This document shows, in pieces, positions 1 through 8,559 of a stretch of 64,000 bases of DNA. Position 1 is the stretch's first letter, and each line of letters opens with the position of its first letter. Position numbers and translations under genes: made by a program. The notes below the pieces were generated by a model. That model did no database searches. It was given only the letters and a program-made list of their open reading frames with translations, and was not told the DNA's origin. This DNA comes from Anditalea andensis (GTDB taxonomy: Bacteria; Bacteroidota; Bacteroidia; Cytophagales; Cyclobacteriaceae). The stretch spans positions 186,001 through 250,000 of the forward strand of contig NZ_JMIH01000023.1 in assembly GCF_000714815.1 (NCBI RefSeq), written 5' to 3'.

Positions 1-826
1 GGTATAAGGTCAGTCCCGCTATAGGAGACGATATCGTCATATGTATATGTATGCCAAGCTCTAATGCGGTCTTCCGGAGTATATCACTGTTATGATAAGC
101 TATTGACCCTACAAAACTTACCGGCTTGGATTGAAAATCATCATAGTGCATCACATGTTTTGCAAAGAAATCGTGAAAAGCCTTGTGAAACAATCCATAA
201 CAGTACGGGTCTTTCTTATTGGCATATAAAAAATGACAGAATGTGGCCATATATCTCCCTGGAAAAGGCTTTTGATATACATTCTCCTGAATTTCCAGGG
301 CAGAGAGATTATATTCCTTTGTCACTTTTTCTTTGATGTGATAGGGCATTTCATCATAAATATAATCGTGGAGGAACTGCCTCCCTATATAGGCACCGCC
401 ACCTTCATCTCCCAGAATGTATCCTGGAGAAGGCCTGGTGGCTATAATATATTCTCCGTCATAATCGCAGCTATTAGAGCCAGTCCCCAAAATACAGGCT
501 ATGCCCATATTTTTACCACAGGTAGCCCTCGCTGCGGCCAGCAAATCATGATCTACGTGTATGTCTGCAGAAGGAAAAATACTTAATAGCGCATTTTTGA
601 CAATCTCTCTATTTTTAGGATTAGAACAGCCAGCTCCATAATAAAAAATGCCGGAAACCTTGTCACTGATAGCAAAGAGATCTTTGAGTTGAAGAGCTTT
701 TATCATCTCCTCTAACCCCTGATAGTAAGGATTAAATCCAACTGTCTTGATCTGACCTATATTTCCGTCCTCATCTATATATCTCCAGTCCGTTTTACTG
801 GAGCCACTATCAGCTATTAATATCAT
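1..826 (-). CDS. BadF/BadG/BcrA/BcrD-family sugar kinase (N-acetylglucosamine kinase-like), 3' end cut by window
   Basis: The reverse-strand frame is open from the ATG at 824-826 to the window edge, about 275 codons. It begins MILIADSGSSKTDW, the phosphate-1 loop of the ASKHA fold. It continues with a second glycine-rich ATP loop (ILGTGSNSCDYDG), a DEGGG motif, and near the edge SPIAGL, which is typical of the family C-terminus. The family ATPases phosphorylate amino sugars such as GlcNAc or activate dehydratases. The short single-domain form in Bacteroidota is usually annotated as an N-acetylglucosamine kinase. The start lies one base after the stop of the cytochrome-b5-like gene upstream, so the two are probably co-transcribed. 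Family assignment is firm; substrate is inferred. Confidence 0.85.
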   Translation of the reverse strand, partial: MILIADSGSSKTDWRYIDEDGNIGQIKTVGFNPYYQGLEEMIKALQLKDLFAISDKVSGIFYYGAGCSNPKNREIVKNALLSIFPSADIHVDHDLLAAARATCGKNMGIACILGTGSNSCDYDGEYIIATRPSPGYILGDEGGGAYIGRQFLHDYIYDEMPYHIKEKVTKEYNLSALEIQENVYQKPFPGRYMATFCHFLYANKKDPYCYGLFHKAFHDFFAKHVMHYDDFQSKPVSFVGSIAYHNSDILRKTALELGIHIHMTISSPIAGLTLY

Positions 827-827
827 A

Positions 828-1055
828 TTACGCCAGTTGACCTATGGGTTCAAATTTATCAAACACTTTATCTGTATGGGGGGCATCGCGTAGTTCTTCC
901 GTGAGGTCCTGACCTGCCCAGTGCTCGTAGTGCATCCCCTTGTTCCAAAGCCGAGAACTGCTGACATCATATACCAGACCACGGAACGCTATCCAGATCT
1001 CAGGTTTATCTTGACCATTTCTCAATGCCAGTTGCTGACGGGTATATACTTTCAT
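828..1055 (-). CDS. Small cytochrome b5-like heme/steroid-binding domain protein
   Basis: A 75-residue protein made only of a cytochrome-b5-like domain. It has the small-family signature IAFRGLVYDVSSSRLW, then GMHYEHWAGQDLTEEL and APHTDKVFDKF. Two conserved histidines (in MHYEH and APH) could ligate heme. There is no signal peptide or membrane segment, so it is probably cytoplasmic. Stand-alone versions occur in bacteria and archaea and their electron partner is usually unknown. It lies 105 bp after the arginase-like gene and one base before the sugar kinase. Confidence 0.8.
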   Translation of the reverse strand: MKVYTRQQLALRNGQDKPEIWIAFRGLVYDVSSSRLWNKGMHYEHWAGQDLTEELRDAPHTDKVFDKFEPIGQLA

Positions 1056-1160
1056 CTGTTTATAGTTGTTTTTTTGAGGCCCAGATGGAGACTAGCATGG
1101 CTTTCCCTTAATATTGTCGGGGCCATCAGGGGATCACATTTATGCTCTATGGCATCTACT

Positions 1161-2312
1161 TTAGTAAAGCTTTAACTGGGCATTAATCCACCGTTCGGGT
1201 ATTTCACCGTTTTGCGCAGTCCTATAATCCTGATAGCTGCAGGGAATGATCATATCCCTATCGAATTTTTCCTTTCCGATCTGTGGTATTTCCATCCACC
1301 ATTTGCCACTGATCTTGCTTTTATAGAAGATAAATGAAGACGGTTTGGAATCCAGTGACACAGTATATTTGATATAATCGCTGCTTTTAAACGATAGGCT
1401 GTCTTTACGGTGATAAAATCCTTCTACGAAATACCATATCATAGTGGCTATAACAGCAGCTGTTTTATACCTACTGTCATCGTAATAAGGCTGGTAACCA
1501 TATATGCCGATAGAACTCAACTTCTCATTCATGCCAGCAAACCAGCATATCTGGCAGGCTTCCTCAGCAGTTAACCCATAGGGTTGGGCATCCGCAGCTC
1601 CAGGGGCATCTGCAGACTGAATTGAACTGATGTCAAAACTTAGCAGATCAGCATTTCTGATCATAGGCTCTATTTCCTTAAAATTATCTCTCAACTGCCC
1701 CAATCGCACATGATCAAAATATAGCTTTTCCATAACATTGACCAGATCCCTATCTGTAAGAAAGCTTTGATATGCGAGCTGGGTGTAATTAAACAGAAAA
1801 TTAGGCTGATGCAATATGATATCCTGTGAGTGTATATCATTGGGCATACCCTCATCTTCCATATCAATCTTGGCATCTACAGTGAGCATACTGACCAGCT
1901 TTTTCATACCTTCATAAGAGAGGTACTGGCCGAAATCCAAGTCATGTGTCCCACCAATATAGATAGGCAAAACCTGTTTTTTCATCAAATATTCCCCTAC
2001 AGCCTGTATCCTAAGGTTTGTTTCCTTTAAATCAAGGCCATTGCGCAAATCACCTAAATCTGCTACCTTATAGTGTGACTGTCCCCTTTTGAGCTCGTAA
2101 AGCTTTTGTCTGATTTCAGTGGCTGCAGTAGGTATAGACCGGCTGTCTTTAATGCCACGCCCTTCGGTAAGGCCGATAATGGCTATCTGTAGCCCTTTTA
2201 AATCAGGAAATGTCTCTCCATAATAATTGATCTGGCTGAAAAATGAATTATGGGGTAACTTCAGTTCAGTAAGTGATTCCGCTATAGGGTCAAAATAAAT
2301 CTGTAAATCCAT
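1161..2312 (-). CDS. Arginase/agmatinase/formimidoylglutamase-family protein with degenerate metal site
   Basis: A 383-residue ureohydrolase-fold protein. The three metal motifs are recognisable but altered: GGTHD at 120-124 (usual GGDHS), DAKID at 146-150 (usual DAHxD) and SFDIS at 225-229 (usual SxDxD). Compared with arginase, the four ligands of the Mn-A site are kept (H123, D146, D150, D227). The two ligands unique to Mn-B are replaced (His by K148, Asp by S229). Bacteroidota homologues are often labelled formimidoylglutamase. Hydrolysis of a guanidino or formimino substrate is therefore only the family role. The real protein may be mononuclear or non-catalytic. It lies downstream of nqrF, separated from it by a terminator hairpin. 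Confidence 0.8.
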   Translation of the reverse strand: MDLQIYFDPIAESLTELKLPHNSFFSQINYYGETFPDLKGLQIAIIGLTEGRGIKDSRSIPTAATEIRQKLYELKRGQSHYKVADLGDLRNGLDLKETNLRIQAVGEYLMKKQVLPIYIGGTHDLDFGQYLSYEGMKKLVSMLTVDAKIDMEDEGMPNDIHSQDIILHQPNFLFNYTQLAYQSFLTDRDLVNVMEKLYFDHVRLGQLRDNFKEIEPMIRNADLLSFDISSIQSADAPGAADAQPYGLTAEEACQICWFAGMNEKLSSIGIYGYQPYYDDSRYKTAAVIATMIWYFVEGFYHRKDSLSFKSSDYIKYTVSLDSKPSSFIFYKSKISGKWWMEIPQIGKEKFDRDMIIPCSYQDYRTAQNGEIPERWINAQLKLY

Positions 2313-2360
2313 ATTCTAGATGGTAGAACTTAAAATTAATCAAAAAAACCACAAAGCAAC

Positions 2361-2385
2361 AAAAAAGTCCTGCTTTTGCAGGACT
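2361..2385 (-). terminator. Rho-independent terminator after nqrF
   Basis: Perfect 8-bp inverted repeat AGTCCTGC / GCAGGACT (2366-2373, 2378-2385) with a TTTT loop. On the minus strand it is followed by six T. It begins 15 bp past the nqrF stop. Confidence 0.85.
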
Positions 2386-2399
2386 CTTATTCATTTTTG

Positions 2400-3704
2400 T
2401 TAACCTCCGAAGTCATCGAATCGGATATTCTCTTTAGGTACTCCCATGTCATCTAACAGCTTTAGCACAGCTGAGTTCATCAATGGAGGTCCGCATAGGT
2501 AATATTCAATTTCGTCCGGTTCAGGATGATCCTTAAGATAGTTATCGTAAAGCACCTGGTGGATAAATCCAACATAGCCATCACCTTCTTTATCATCTAA
2601 GGTCTTTTTGACTTTCCAGTTATCCTCTTTCATTGGTTCCGATAGACCTATATGGAAGTTGAAATTCGGGAAATCTTTTTCTATATCCCGGAATTGAGGA
2701 GTATAAAACAACTCTTTTTTAGACCTACCTCCATACCAGTAAGAAACTTTTCTGTCAGTTTTCTCTGTATGGAATAAATGGAAGATATGTGATCTCAATG
2801 GAGCCATACCAGCACCGCCACCGATATATATCATTTCTCTATCAGTTGGGTTGATATGGAACTCACCGTATGGTCCAGAGATGGTAACTTTATCACCTTT
2901 TTTACGGGAGAACACGTAAGAAGAACAGATACCTGGATTGACATCCATCCATTTATTATTAGCCCTATCCCATGGCGGGGTAGCTATACGGATGGTAAGC
3001 ATCACGATATTACCTTCTGCTGGGTGATTGGCCATAGAGTAAGCCCTGAATAGCTCCTCATCATTTTTCATAGTAAGATCCCAAAGACCGAACTTATCCC
3101 AATCACTCTGATACACATCCTGCGGGTGACCTAAGTCAGGATGGGGAGTAATATCCATATCCTTGAAATTTACAGTAATAGCGGGTACATCTATTTGAAC
3201 ATATCCTCCTGATTCAAAATCGAGGTTTTCCCCTTCCGGAAGTCTTACCACAAATTCTTTAATAAAAGTAGAAACGTTATAGTTAGATACCACTTCGCAG
3301 TCCCACTTTTTAATGCCGAATATTTCCTCAGGAATCCTGATCCTCATATCCTGCTTCACTTTCACTTGGCAGGAAAGTCTTACCTTCTCCTTCTGCTCGG
3401 TACGGCTTAAGTGACCTACTTCTGTAGGAAGCACTTCTCCCCCTCCATCTTCTATCACACATTTGCACATAGCGCAGGTACCTCCACCTCCACAGGCGGA
3501 TGGCAGGAATATTTTCTTGCCTCCTAGGGTATTAAGCAATGTCGACCCTGCAGCAGCAATGATCGGATTCTTCTCGTCCCCGTTGACAATAATCTTAACA
3601 TCTCCTGATTGGACCAGTTTGGACTGGGCAAATAGAAGAATAAAAACTAGTAGCAGAATAATTAAAGTAAATGCTACAATCGAAGTAATGATTACTGAAG
3701 TCAT
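2400..3704 (-). CDS. nqrF: Na+-translocating NADH:quinone reductase subunit F
   Basis: A 434-residue NADH-oxidising subunit of the Na+-NQR complex of the inner membrane. It has an N-terminal membrane anchor (about residues 4-27), then a 2Fe-2S ferredoxin domain with cysteines C71, C77, C80 and C112. A flavin-binding domain with the RAYSMAN motif and an NADH-binding domain ([20 protein letters not shown]) follow. The C-terminus is the typical DDFGG. Length and order match NqrF. Electrons pass from NADH through FAD and the cluster to the other Nqr subunits, coupled to Na+ export. No nqrA-E genes flank it here: accD is upstream and an arginase-like gene is downstream. A TATATTTG box lies 54 bp before the start. 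Confidence 0.95.
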   Translation of the reverse strand: MTSVIITSIVAFTLIILLLVFILLFAQSKLVQSGDVKIIVNGDEKNPIIAAAGSTLLNTLGGKKIFLPSACGGGGTCAMCKCVIEDGGGEVLPTEVGHLSRTEQKEKVRLSCQVKVKQDMRIRIPEEIFGIKKWDCEVVSNYNVSTFIKEFVVRLPEGENLDFESGGYVQIDVPAITVNFKDMDITPHPDLGHPQDVYQSDWDKFGLWDLTMKNDEELFRAYSMANHPAEGNIVMLTIRIATPPWDRANNKWMDVNPGICSSYVFSRKKGDKVTISGPYGEFHINPTDREMIYIGGGAGMAPLRSHIFHLFHTEKTDRKVSYWYGGRSKKELFYTPQFRDIEKDFPNFNFHIGLSEPMKEDNWKVKKTLDDKEGDGYVGFIHQVLYDNYLKDHPEPDEIEYYLCGPPLMNSAVLKLLDDMGVPKENIRFDDFGG

Positions 3705-3757
3705 TTAACAACTTTTTTCTTTTGGTTTTCAGTATACTGCCCTTATTTAAGGGAGTA

Positions 3758-3765
3758 CAAATATA
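3758..3765 (-). promoter_or_regulatory. Bacteroidota-type -7 box upstream of nqrF
   Basis: TATATTTG on the minus strand, an exact match to TAnnTTTG, 54 bp upstream of the nqrF ATG. Inferred promoter; no clear -33 element was assigned. Confidence 0.5.
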
Positions 3766-3832
3766 TCTAATATTCAATAATTCTGGTCATGAAGCACCTA
3801 ATTTTTAGGTTTATTTAGACCTTTATGTCCAA

Positions 3833-4675
3833 TTAATTTCTCAAAAGTTTAAGTAAAGTGCCCAGACGATTTTTCATTTGTCTCCTATCTACTATAAAAT
3901 CAAGAAACCCGTGCTCTAATACAAATTCTGAACTTTGAAATCCTTTGGGAAGATCTTTACCGATCGTTTCGCGGATAACCCTAGGGCCAGCAAAGCCAAT
4001 TAACGCACCAGGTTCGGCTATATTCAGGTCCCCAAGCATTGCATAGGAAGCTGTCACCCCCCCGGTAGTTGGGTCTGTAAGGAGGGATATATAAGGTATT
4101 CCCGCATTGTCCAACAAAGCCAATTTGGCTGAGGTTTTGGCCATCTGCATCAAACTAAACCCCGCTTCCATCATCCTGGCACCCCCTGATTTAGAAATCA
4201 TCAAAAATGGGATCTTATTTTTCAGTGAGTAGTCTATAGCCCTGGCTATTTTCTCCCCTACTACAGACCCCATAGAGCCTCCTATAAAATTAAAATCCAT
4301 ACATGATATGACCACATCCTCTCCGTTTAATTTCCCAACGGCTGTACGGACAGCATCATTCAGCTCAGTTTTCTTTATCGTCTCTTCTATTCTGGTAGTA
4401 TAGGGCTTACTGTCTACAAACTGTAAAGGATCCCCAGAAGTCAGATTTCCATCTAATTCTTCAAATTTGTTTTCATCAAAAAGAATTTCAAAATACTCTT
4501 TTGACCCGATCTTTACATGATAATCGTCATCAGGACATACATATGCATTGCTCTTCAGCTCTCGGGTATGGATGATATTACCTTTGGGAGTTTTATACCA
4601 GAGACCATCAGGAGCATCCTTTTTCTCCTCTGTGGAAGTCTTAATTCCTTTATCTGTTCTTTTAAACCAAGCCAT
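3833..4675 (-). CDS. accD: Acetyl-CoA carboxylase carboxyltransferase subunit beta
   Basis: A 280-residue beta subunit of the acetyl-CoA carboxylase carboxyltransferase. It transfers the carboxyl group from carboxybiotin to acetyl-CoA, the first step of fatty acid synthesis. Carboxyltransferase motifs are clear: [37 protein letters not shown] and [13 protein letters not shown]. The N-terminal zinc ribbon, which normally has four cysteines, keeps only C47 ([10 protein letters not shown]); the first CxxC is now YKTPKGN. The rest is of normal length, so zinc binding has probably been lost without losing the enzyme. accA is not in the window. A TAAATTTG box lies 45 bp before the start. Confidence 0.93.
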   Translation of the reverse strand: MAWFKRTDKGIKTSTEEKKDAPDGLWYKTPKGNIIHTRELKSNAYVCPDDDYHVKIGSKEYFEILFDENKFEELDGNLTSGDPLQFVDSKPYTTRIEETIKKTELNDAVRTAVGKLNGEDVVISCMDFNFIGGSMGSVVGEKIARAIDYSLKNKIPFLMISKSGGARMMEAGFSLMQMAKTSAKLALLDNAGIPYISLLTDPTTGGVTASYAMLGDLNIAEPGALIGFAGPRVIRETIGKDLPKGFQSSEFVLEHGFLDFIVDRRQMKNRLGTLLKLLRN

Positions 4676-4719
4676 AAATTTATCTTTAATTTAATCCGTA
4701 GATCAAGCTACCGGGATTA

Positions 4720-4727
4720 CAAATTTA
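4720..4727 (-). promoter_or_regulatory. Bacteroidota-type -7 box upstream of accD
   Basis: TAAATTTG on the minus strand matches TAnnTTTG and lies 45 bp before the accD ATG. Inferred promoter. Confidence 0.45.
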
Positions 4728-4776
4728 TATGTATTATCCATTAAATAAAACCTTATGGTAATTCTCAACCATTTTA

Positions 4777-5859
4777 TTACTTCAGCACATCCTCAATATC
4801 AGCTTGTCCCCGCTCCATCAACACTCGAGTTTTAGGTAATGTTTCAGGATATTCACGTTGGATAAAGTCCAGCATCTCTTCTCTCACATAACAACGGAGG
4901 TCAAAAGCTGAAGGGCTGTCCCTGGCACTCATCAGGCACCTTAACTCCACTGTACGCTCCTTTACATCCGTCACCTGAAGGACCTGAACCTTCTTATCCC
5001 ACAATGGCGTACTATCCAGTATCTCTTTTAATTTATTCTTCATCACCTTCACCGGAACAGTATGATCTACATACAAAAAAACTGTGCCCCATATATTGGC
5101 AGTGGTTCTGGTCCAGTTCTGAAAAGGTGTTTCCAGAAAATAATTAATAGGAAGGATGAGCCGCCGCTGATCCCAAATCCTTACCACCACATAGGTCAGG
5201 TTAATCTCTTCTATCTTTCCCCACTCGCCTTCAAGCACTACTACATCATCTATCCTAATGGGCTGCGTAAAGGCTATCTGGAAGCCCGCCAATAAATTCG
5301 CTATAGACTTTTGGGCTGCAAAACCCACTATAATACCAGCAATACCTGCAGAAGTAAGCAATCCTGCCCCTATTCTCCTGGCTGACTCTATGCTCATCAG
5401 GATAAATGAGAGCGCTACTATCACAATCAATACCACCACTAATTTCCTAACAAAATTTATCTGTGTAAACATTCTCCGTTCTCGAAGATTGTCATCCTTT
5501 TCGAATGAAAAGTTTTCAATAAAGGAATGCCGGAGGACATTGCTCAACTCTATAAGTATCCATGAAATAGAAACAATCATAAATATGCTGAACAATGGGT
5601 AATTTCGTATCTGCTCCCAACGGTCCGGTGCAAATAAGGGTTCAGCTATGGGCCACAATACGAAAAACAAGCCCCAACTCAATGAATTTCTAAGCTTAAG
5701 GACTGAATTTGTTCCTTTATCTGTCTTGGGCCTAAAGAAAATTTTCAAGGCTGGTCTAAAAAGTAACCCTATCACTGCATGGCTGATGATCAAGGTACCT
5801 ATCAGGGATCCAATAAGAATCAACCTATCAGTTAAATACTGTTCCGTAAAGATTTCCAT
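4777..5859 (-). CDS. MscS-family mechanosensitive ion channel
   Basis: A 360-residue inner-membrane protein. Hydrophobic segments occur near residues 14-36, 57-72, 88-106 and 137-155. The pore helix and beta-domain entry follow as LTSAGIAGIIVGFAAQ, SIANLLAGFQIAF and QPIRIDDVVVLEG. This is the MscS signature, with glycine/alanine packing and the conserved beta-domain start. A cytoplasmic C-terminal domain completes it. These channels release solutes on hypo-osmotic shock. It is divergently arranged with the cstA-like gene, sharing a 171-bp intergenic region. Confidence 0.88.
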   Translation of the reverse strand: MEIFTEQYLTDRLILIGSLIGTLIISHAVIGLLFRPALKIFFRPKTDKGTNSVLKLRNSLSWGLFFVLWPIAEPLFAPDRWEQIRNYPLFSIFMIVSISWILIELSNVLRHSFIENFSFEKDDNLRERRMFTQINFVRKLVVVLIVIVALSFILMSIESARRIGAGLLTSAGIAGIIVGFAAQKSIANLLAGFQIAFTQPIRIDDVVVLEGEWGKIEEINLTYVVVRIWDQRRLILPINYFLETPFQNWTRTTANIWGTVFLYVDHTVPVKVMKNKLKEILDSTPLWDKKVQVLQVTDVKERTVELRCLMSARDSPSAFDLRCYVREEMLDFIQREYPETLPKTRVLMERGQADIEDVLK

Positions 5860-6030
5860 AAATTCTGTAATGTTATGTTTTTAATAATGAACAAACTGTT
5901 CAATAATTCTTCCAATTTTAATTATTAAGAAAGGAATCCATTATTTTACACTACAAAATTTTCATAATATCTCAAATTAATAGATCTTATGTTCAAATTC
6001 TAGTAGACCTTTAATACATATACATTCATC

Positions 6031-7662
6031 ATGCCTTTGATTTATCTTTTATTTATATCTTCAGCAATACTAGGGTCCGCATATTACCTTTATGGAAATT
6101 ATGTTTTTAAAAAATTCAAAATACATAATACTAATGTCACACCTGCACACCGCCTCAAAGACGGAATAGATTATGTGCCCAGTAAACCTATTGTTGTTCT
6201 GGGCCACCATTTCGCTTCCATAGCAGGAGCTGGACCAATAGTGGGGCCTATTATAGCAGTATCTTTTGGTTGGATTCCGGCGGTAATCTGGATTTTGGTG
6301 GGAGGTATATTTTTTGGAGCTGTCCATGATTTGGGCAGTATGGTAGCCTCTCTCAGAAATGACGGCAAGTCAATAGGAGTAATCATACAACAAAATATAG
6401 GCAAGAAGGGAAAACTATTATTTATGCTATTCAGTTTTTCTACTTTAATTCTGATTATAGGTGTTTTTGCTGTTATCATAGCCAAAACCTTTGTCTCCAA
6501 CCCTGGAGTAGCATCTGCATCCTTACTATTCATTGTCTTGGCCATCACTTTTGGCATGTTAAACAAGCTCTGGCCCTCAAGGATAGCTTTTGTAATATTG
6601 TCTATCCTCGGAGTGATACTGATGTATTTTTTTGTTTATTTAGGTATGCAGCTGCCTTTTACGCTAGACTACCGACTATGGATTTACATTTTGCTGGCCT
6701 ATGGTTTTATAGCATCTGTAACCCCGGTCACCATCTTACTTCAGCCTCGGGATTATTTAAATAGCTTTTTACTATATGGCCTGATCCTATCTGCAGTGAT
6801 TGGGGTAATAGTGGCCAACCCAAGTATTACCATGGATACTGATGTGCAATTCTATTCAGAGAATATAGGATTTTTATTTCCGGTCCTTTTTGTGACCATT
6901 GCATGTGGGGCGATCAGTGGGTTTCATTCTTTGGTAGCTTCAGGCACCACATCAAAACAGATAGATCAGGAAAAGGACGTGAAATTGATAGGATTCGGGG
7001 GGATGCTCATAGAATCTTTCTTGGCGATTATTTCAGTGGGCGCCGTTATAGTAATCAGCAGGCAGGAATATACCCTGAGGCTCACCGGCGAGGGACCAGT
7101 CAGCCTTTTTGCTGATGGCCTAGGCGGGATGATAGCCGCACTGGGCATTTCAGCCCCTTTTGCGATTGGTTTTGTGGCGCTTACGGTATCTGCATTTGCC
7201 TTGACTACTTTAGACACCTGTACGAGATTGGCTCGCTTTACTTTTCAGGAATTCTTTGAGGATGTGAAGCATCCTGCTGCACAGGCATTGGCACATAATA
7301 GGTTTATGGCTACAGGTGTAGTAGTGGTTTTGGCTGCCTTACTTCTACTTTCTGGGGAATTCACCACTTTATGGCCTATATTTGGTTCAGCTAATCAATT
7401 ACTGGCAGCATTGGCATTATTAGCAATAGCTGTTTGGCTTACTAAACAAAAGGTGAATTCACGATTCGTACTCATCCCCATGTTTTTTATGTTTGCCGTC
7501 ACGATGACATCATTAGTGCTATTCGCCTGGAAAAACTATCAGGAAAAGATATTTACACTTGCCATTATTGCAGCAGTACTTTTTGTACTTTCATTGGTGT
7601 TAATACTGCTGGCCAGGAATAAATTAAGTTTTAAAAAAGATTCACAGGGAGTAAATACATGA
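6031..7662 (+). CDS. cstA: CstA-family transporter (carbon starvation protein A)
   Basis: A 543-residue polytopic membrane protein. It shows the CstA hallmarks: the N-terminal TPAHRLKDGIDYVPSKPIVV, then LGHHFASIAGAGPIVGP and GAVHDLGSMVASLRNDGKSI. Many further transmembrane helices follow. CstA proteins import peptides or pyruvate under carbon limitation. Substrate cannot be read here. The protein is shorter than the E. coli 701-residue form but within the range of short CstA proteins. Its TGA overlaps the ATG of the next gene by 4 bp, so the two are translationally coupled. Confidence 0.9.
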   Translation: MPLIYLLFISSAILGSAYYLYGNYVFKKFKIHNTNVTPAHRLKDGIDYVPSKPIVVLGHHFASIAGAGPIVGPIIAVSFGWIPAVIWILVGGIFFGAVHDLGSMVASLRNDGKSIGVIIQQNIGKKGKLLFMLFSFSTLILIIGVFAVIIAKTFVSNPGVASASLLFIVLAITFGMLNKLWPSRIAFVILSILGVILMYFFVYLGMQLPFTLDYRLWIYILLAYGFIASVTPVTILLQPRDYLNSFLLYGLILSAVIGVIVANPSITMDTDVQFYSENIGFLFPVLFVTIACGAISGFHSLVASGTTSKQIDQEKDVKLIGFGGMLIESFLAIISVGAVIVISRQEYTLRLTGEGPVSLFADGLGGMIAALGISAPFAIGFVALTVSAFALTTLDTCTRLARFTFQEFFEDVKHPAAQALAHNRFMATGVVVVLAALLLLSGEFTTLWPIFGSANQLLAALALLAIAVWLTKQKVNSRFVLIPMFFMFAVTMTSLVLFAWKNYQEKIFTLAIIAAVLFVLSLVLILLARNKLSFKKDSQGVNT

Positions 7663-8450
7663 GTTATACTTTCAAGTATACTGTTATGCTTTATTTAATA
7701 ATAAGCATAGCAACCCTCCTTACCGGATGCAATAAAATAGGCGACGAGGATCCTAAAATAACCAGTGGTAAAAATATCCGGGATGCCAAAAGACCTATCG
7801 GCGCATCAGCGAGAGAAATATTATCATCTTCCCTATTTGAGTCCATAGAAGTAGAGCTTCAATATATGAAAGGATTCGAACCCACTCCTGAATTGGTGGA
7901 CAATATCAAGCTCTTCTTAGAAGAGCTGATCAATAAACCCGGAGGAATTAAAGTATTTTTGTCATCAATAGAACCACTTAAAAAGGCTACATATACACTT
8001 CAAGATATACGGGAAATAGAAGATACTCACCGTAATGCTTACAATGCAGGGAAAAAACTGGGAGTGTACATTTTATTCTTGGATGGATATTCTTCAGAAG
8101 ATAATAATAATAGCACCACCTTTGCTTTAGTCCATAGAAATTCCTCCGTGGCCATGTTTGCTAAAAGAATAAGGGAACGAAGTGACAGAATCGGCCATCC
8201 TCCTCGGTCCCTACTGGAAAACACTGTGGCCAGACACGAACTGGGGCACCTGATGGGACTGGTAAATGTAGGGTCTGGCATGCAACATACCCACGAAGAC
8301 CCTAATCATGCTGGGCACTGTGATAGCAGAGACTGCCTCATGTTCTGGGCTGTAGAGTCGGGCAGTATCTTTAATCTAGTCCAGGAGGGACGTATTCCCA
8401 CACTAGATGTAAACTGCAGAAAAGATCTTAAAGCGAATGGAGGAATATAG
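7659..8450 (+). CDS. Lipoprotein with archaemetzincin-like zinc metallopeptidase motif
   Basis: A 263-residue predicted lipoprotein. A signal peptide ends in the lipobox LLTGC (Cys at about residue 24). The catalytic motif is HELGHLMGL (H193, E194, H197). About 18 residues later comes HCDSRDCLM, which matches the HCxxxxCxM part of archaemetzincins, so the metal-site elements are split by an insertion. The final CxxC of archaemetzincins is reduced to one cysteine. Probably a cell-surface or periplasmic zinc peptidase. It overlaps cstA by 4 bp. If CstA imports peptides, a coupled peptidase is attractive, but this is inference. Confidence 0.7.
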   Translation: MSYTFKYTVMLYLIISIATLLTGCNKIGDEDPKITSGKNIRDAKRPIGASAREILSSSLFESIEVELQYMKGFEPTPELVDNIKLFLEELINKPGGIKVFLSSIEPLKKATYTLQDIREIEDTHRNAYNAGKKLGVYILFLDGYSSEDNNNSTTFALVHRNSSVAMFAKRIRERSDRIGHPPRSLLENTVARHELGHLMGLVNVGSGMQHTHEDPNHAGHCDSRDCLMFWAVESGSIFNLVQEGRIPTLDVNCRKDLKANGGI

Positions 8451-8471
8451 TTTATGTGGGTAGATTAATGG

Positions 8472-8523
8472 TACATCCTCAAAACTCAAGACCAACCTTT
8501 CATGAAATGCATTAAAGGATGTA
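8472..8523. terminator. Possible bidirectional hairpin between convergent genes
   Basis: Inverted repeat TACATCCT / AGGATGTA (8472-8479, 8516-8523) lies between the stops of the metallopeptidase and haloperoxidase-like genes. The loop is long and there is no T-tract, so the terminator role is uncertain. Confidence 0.3.
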
Positions 8524-8559
8524 TCCTAATTGTAGGCATAAATCATTAATAGGTCATTT

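Noticed and set aside
64-586. Plus-strand ORFs at 64-336 and 233-586
   Set aside because: They lie antisense to the sugar-kinase frame, which has clear family motifs.
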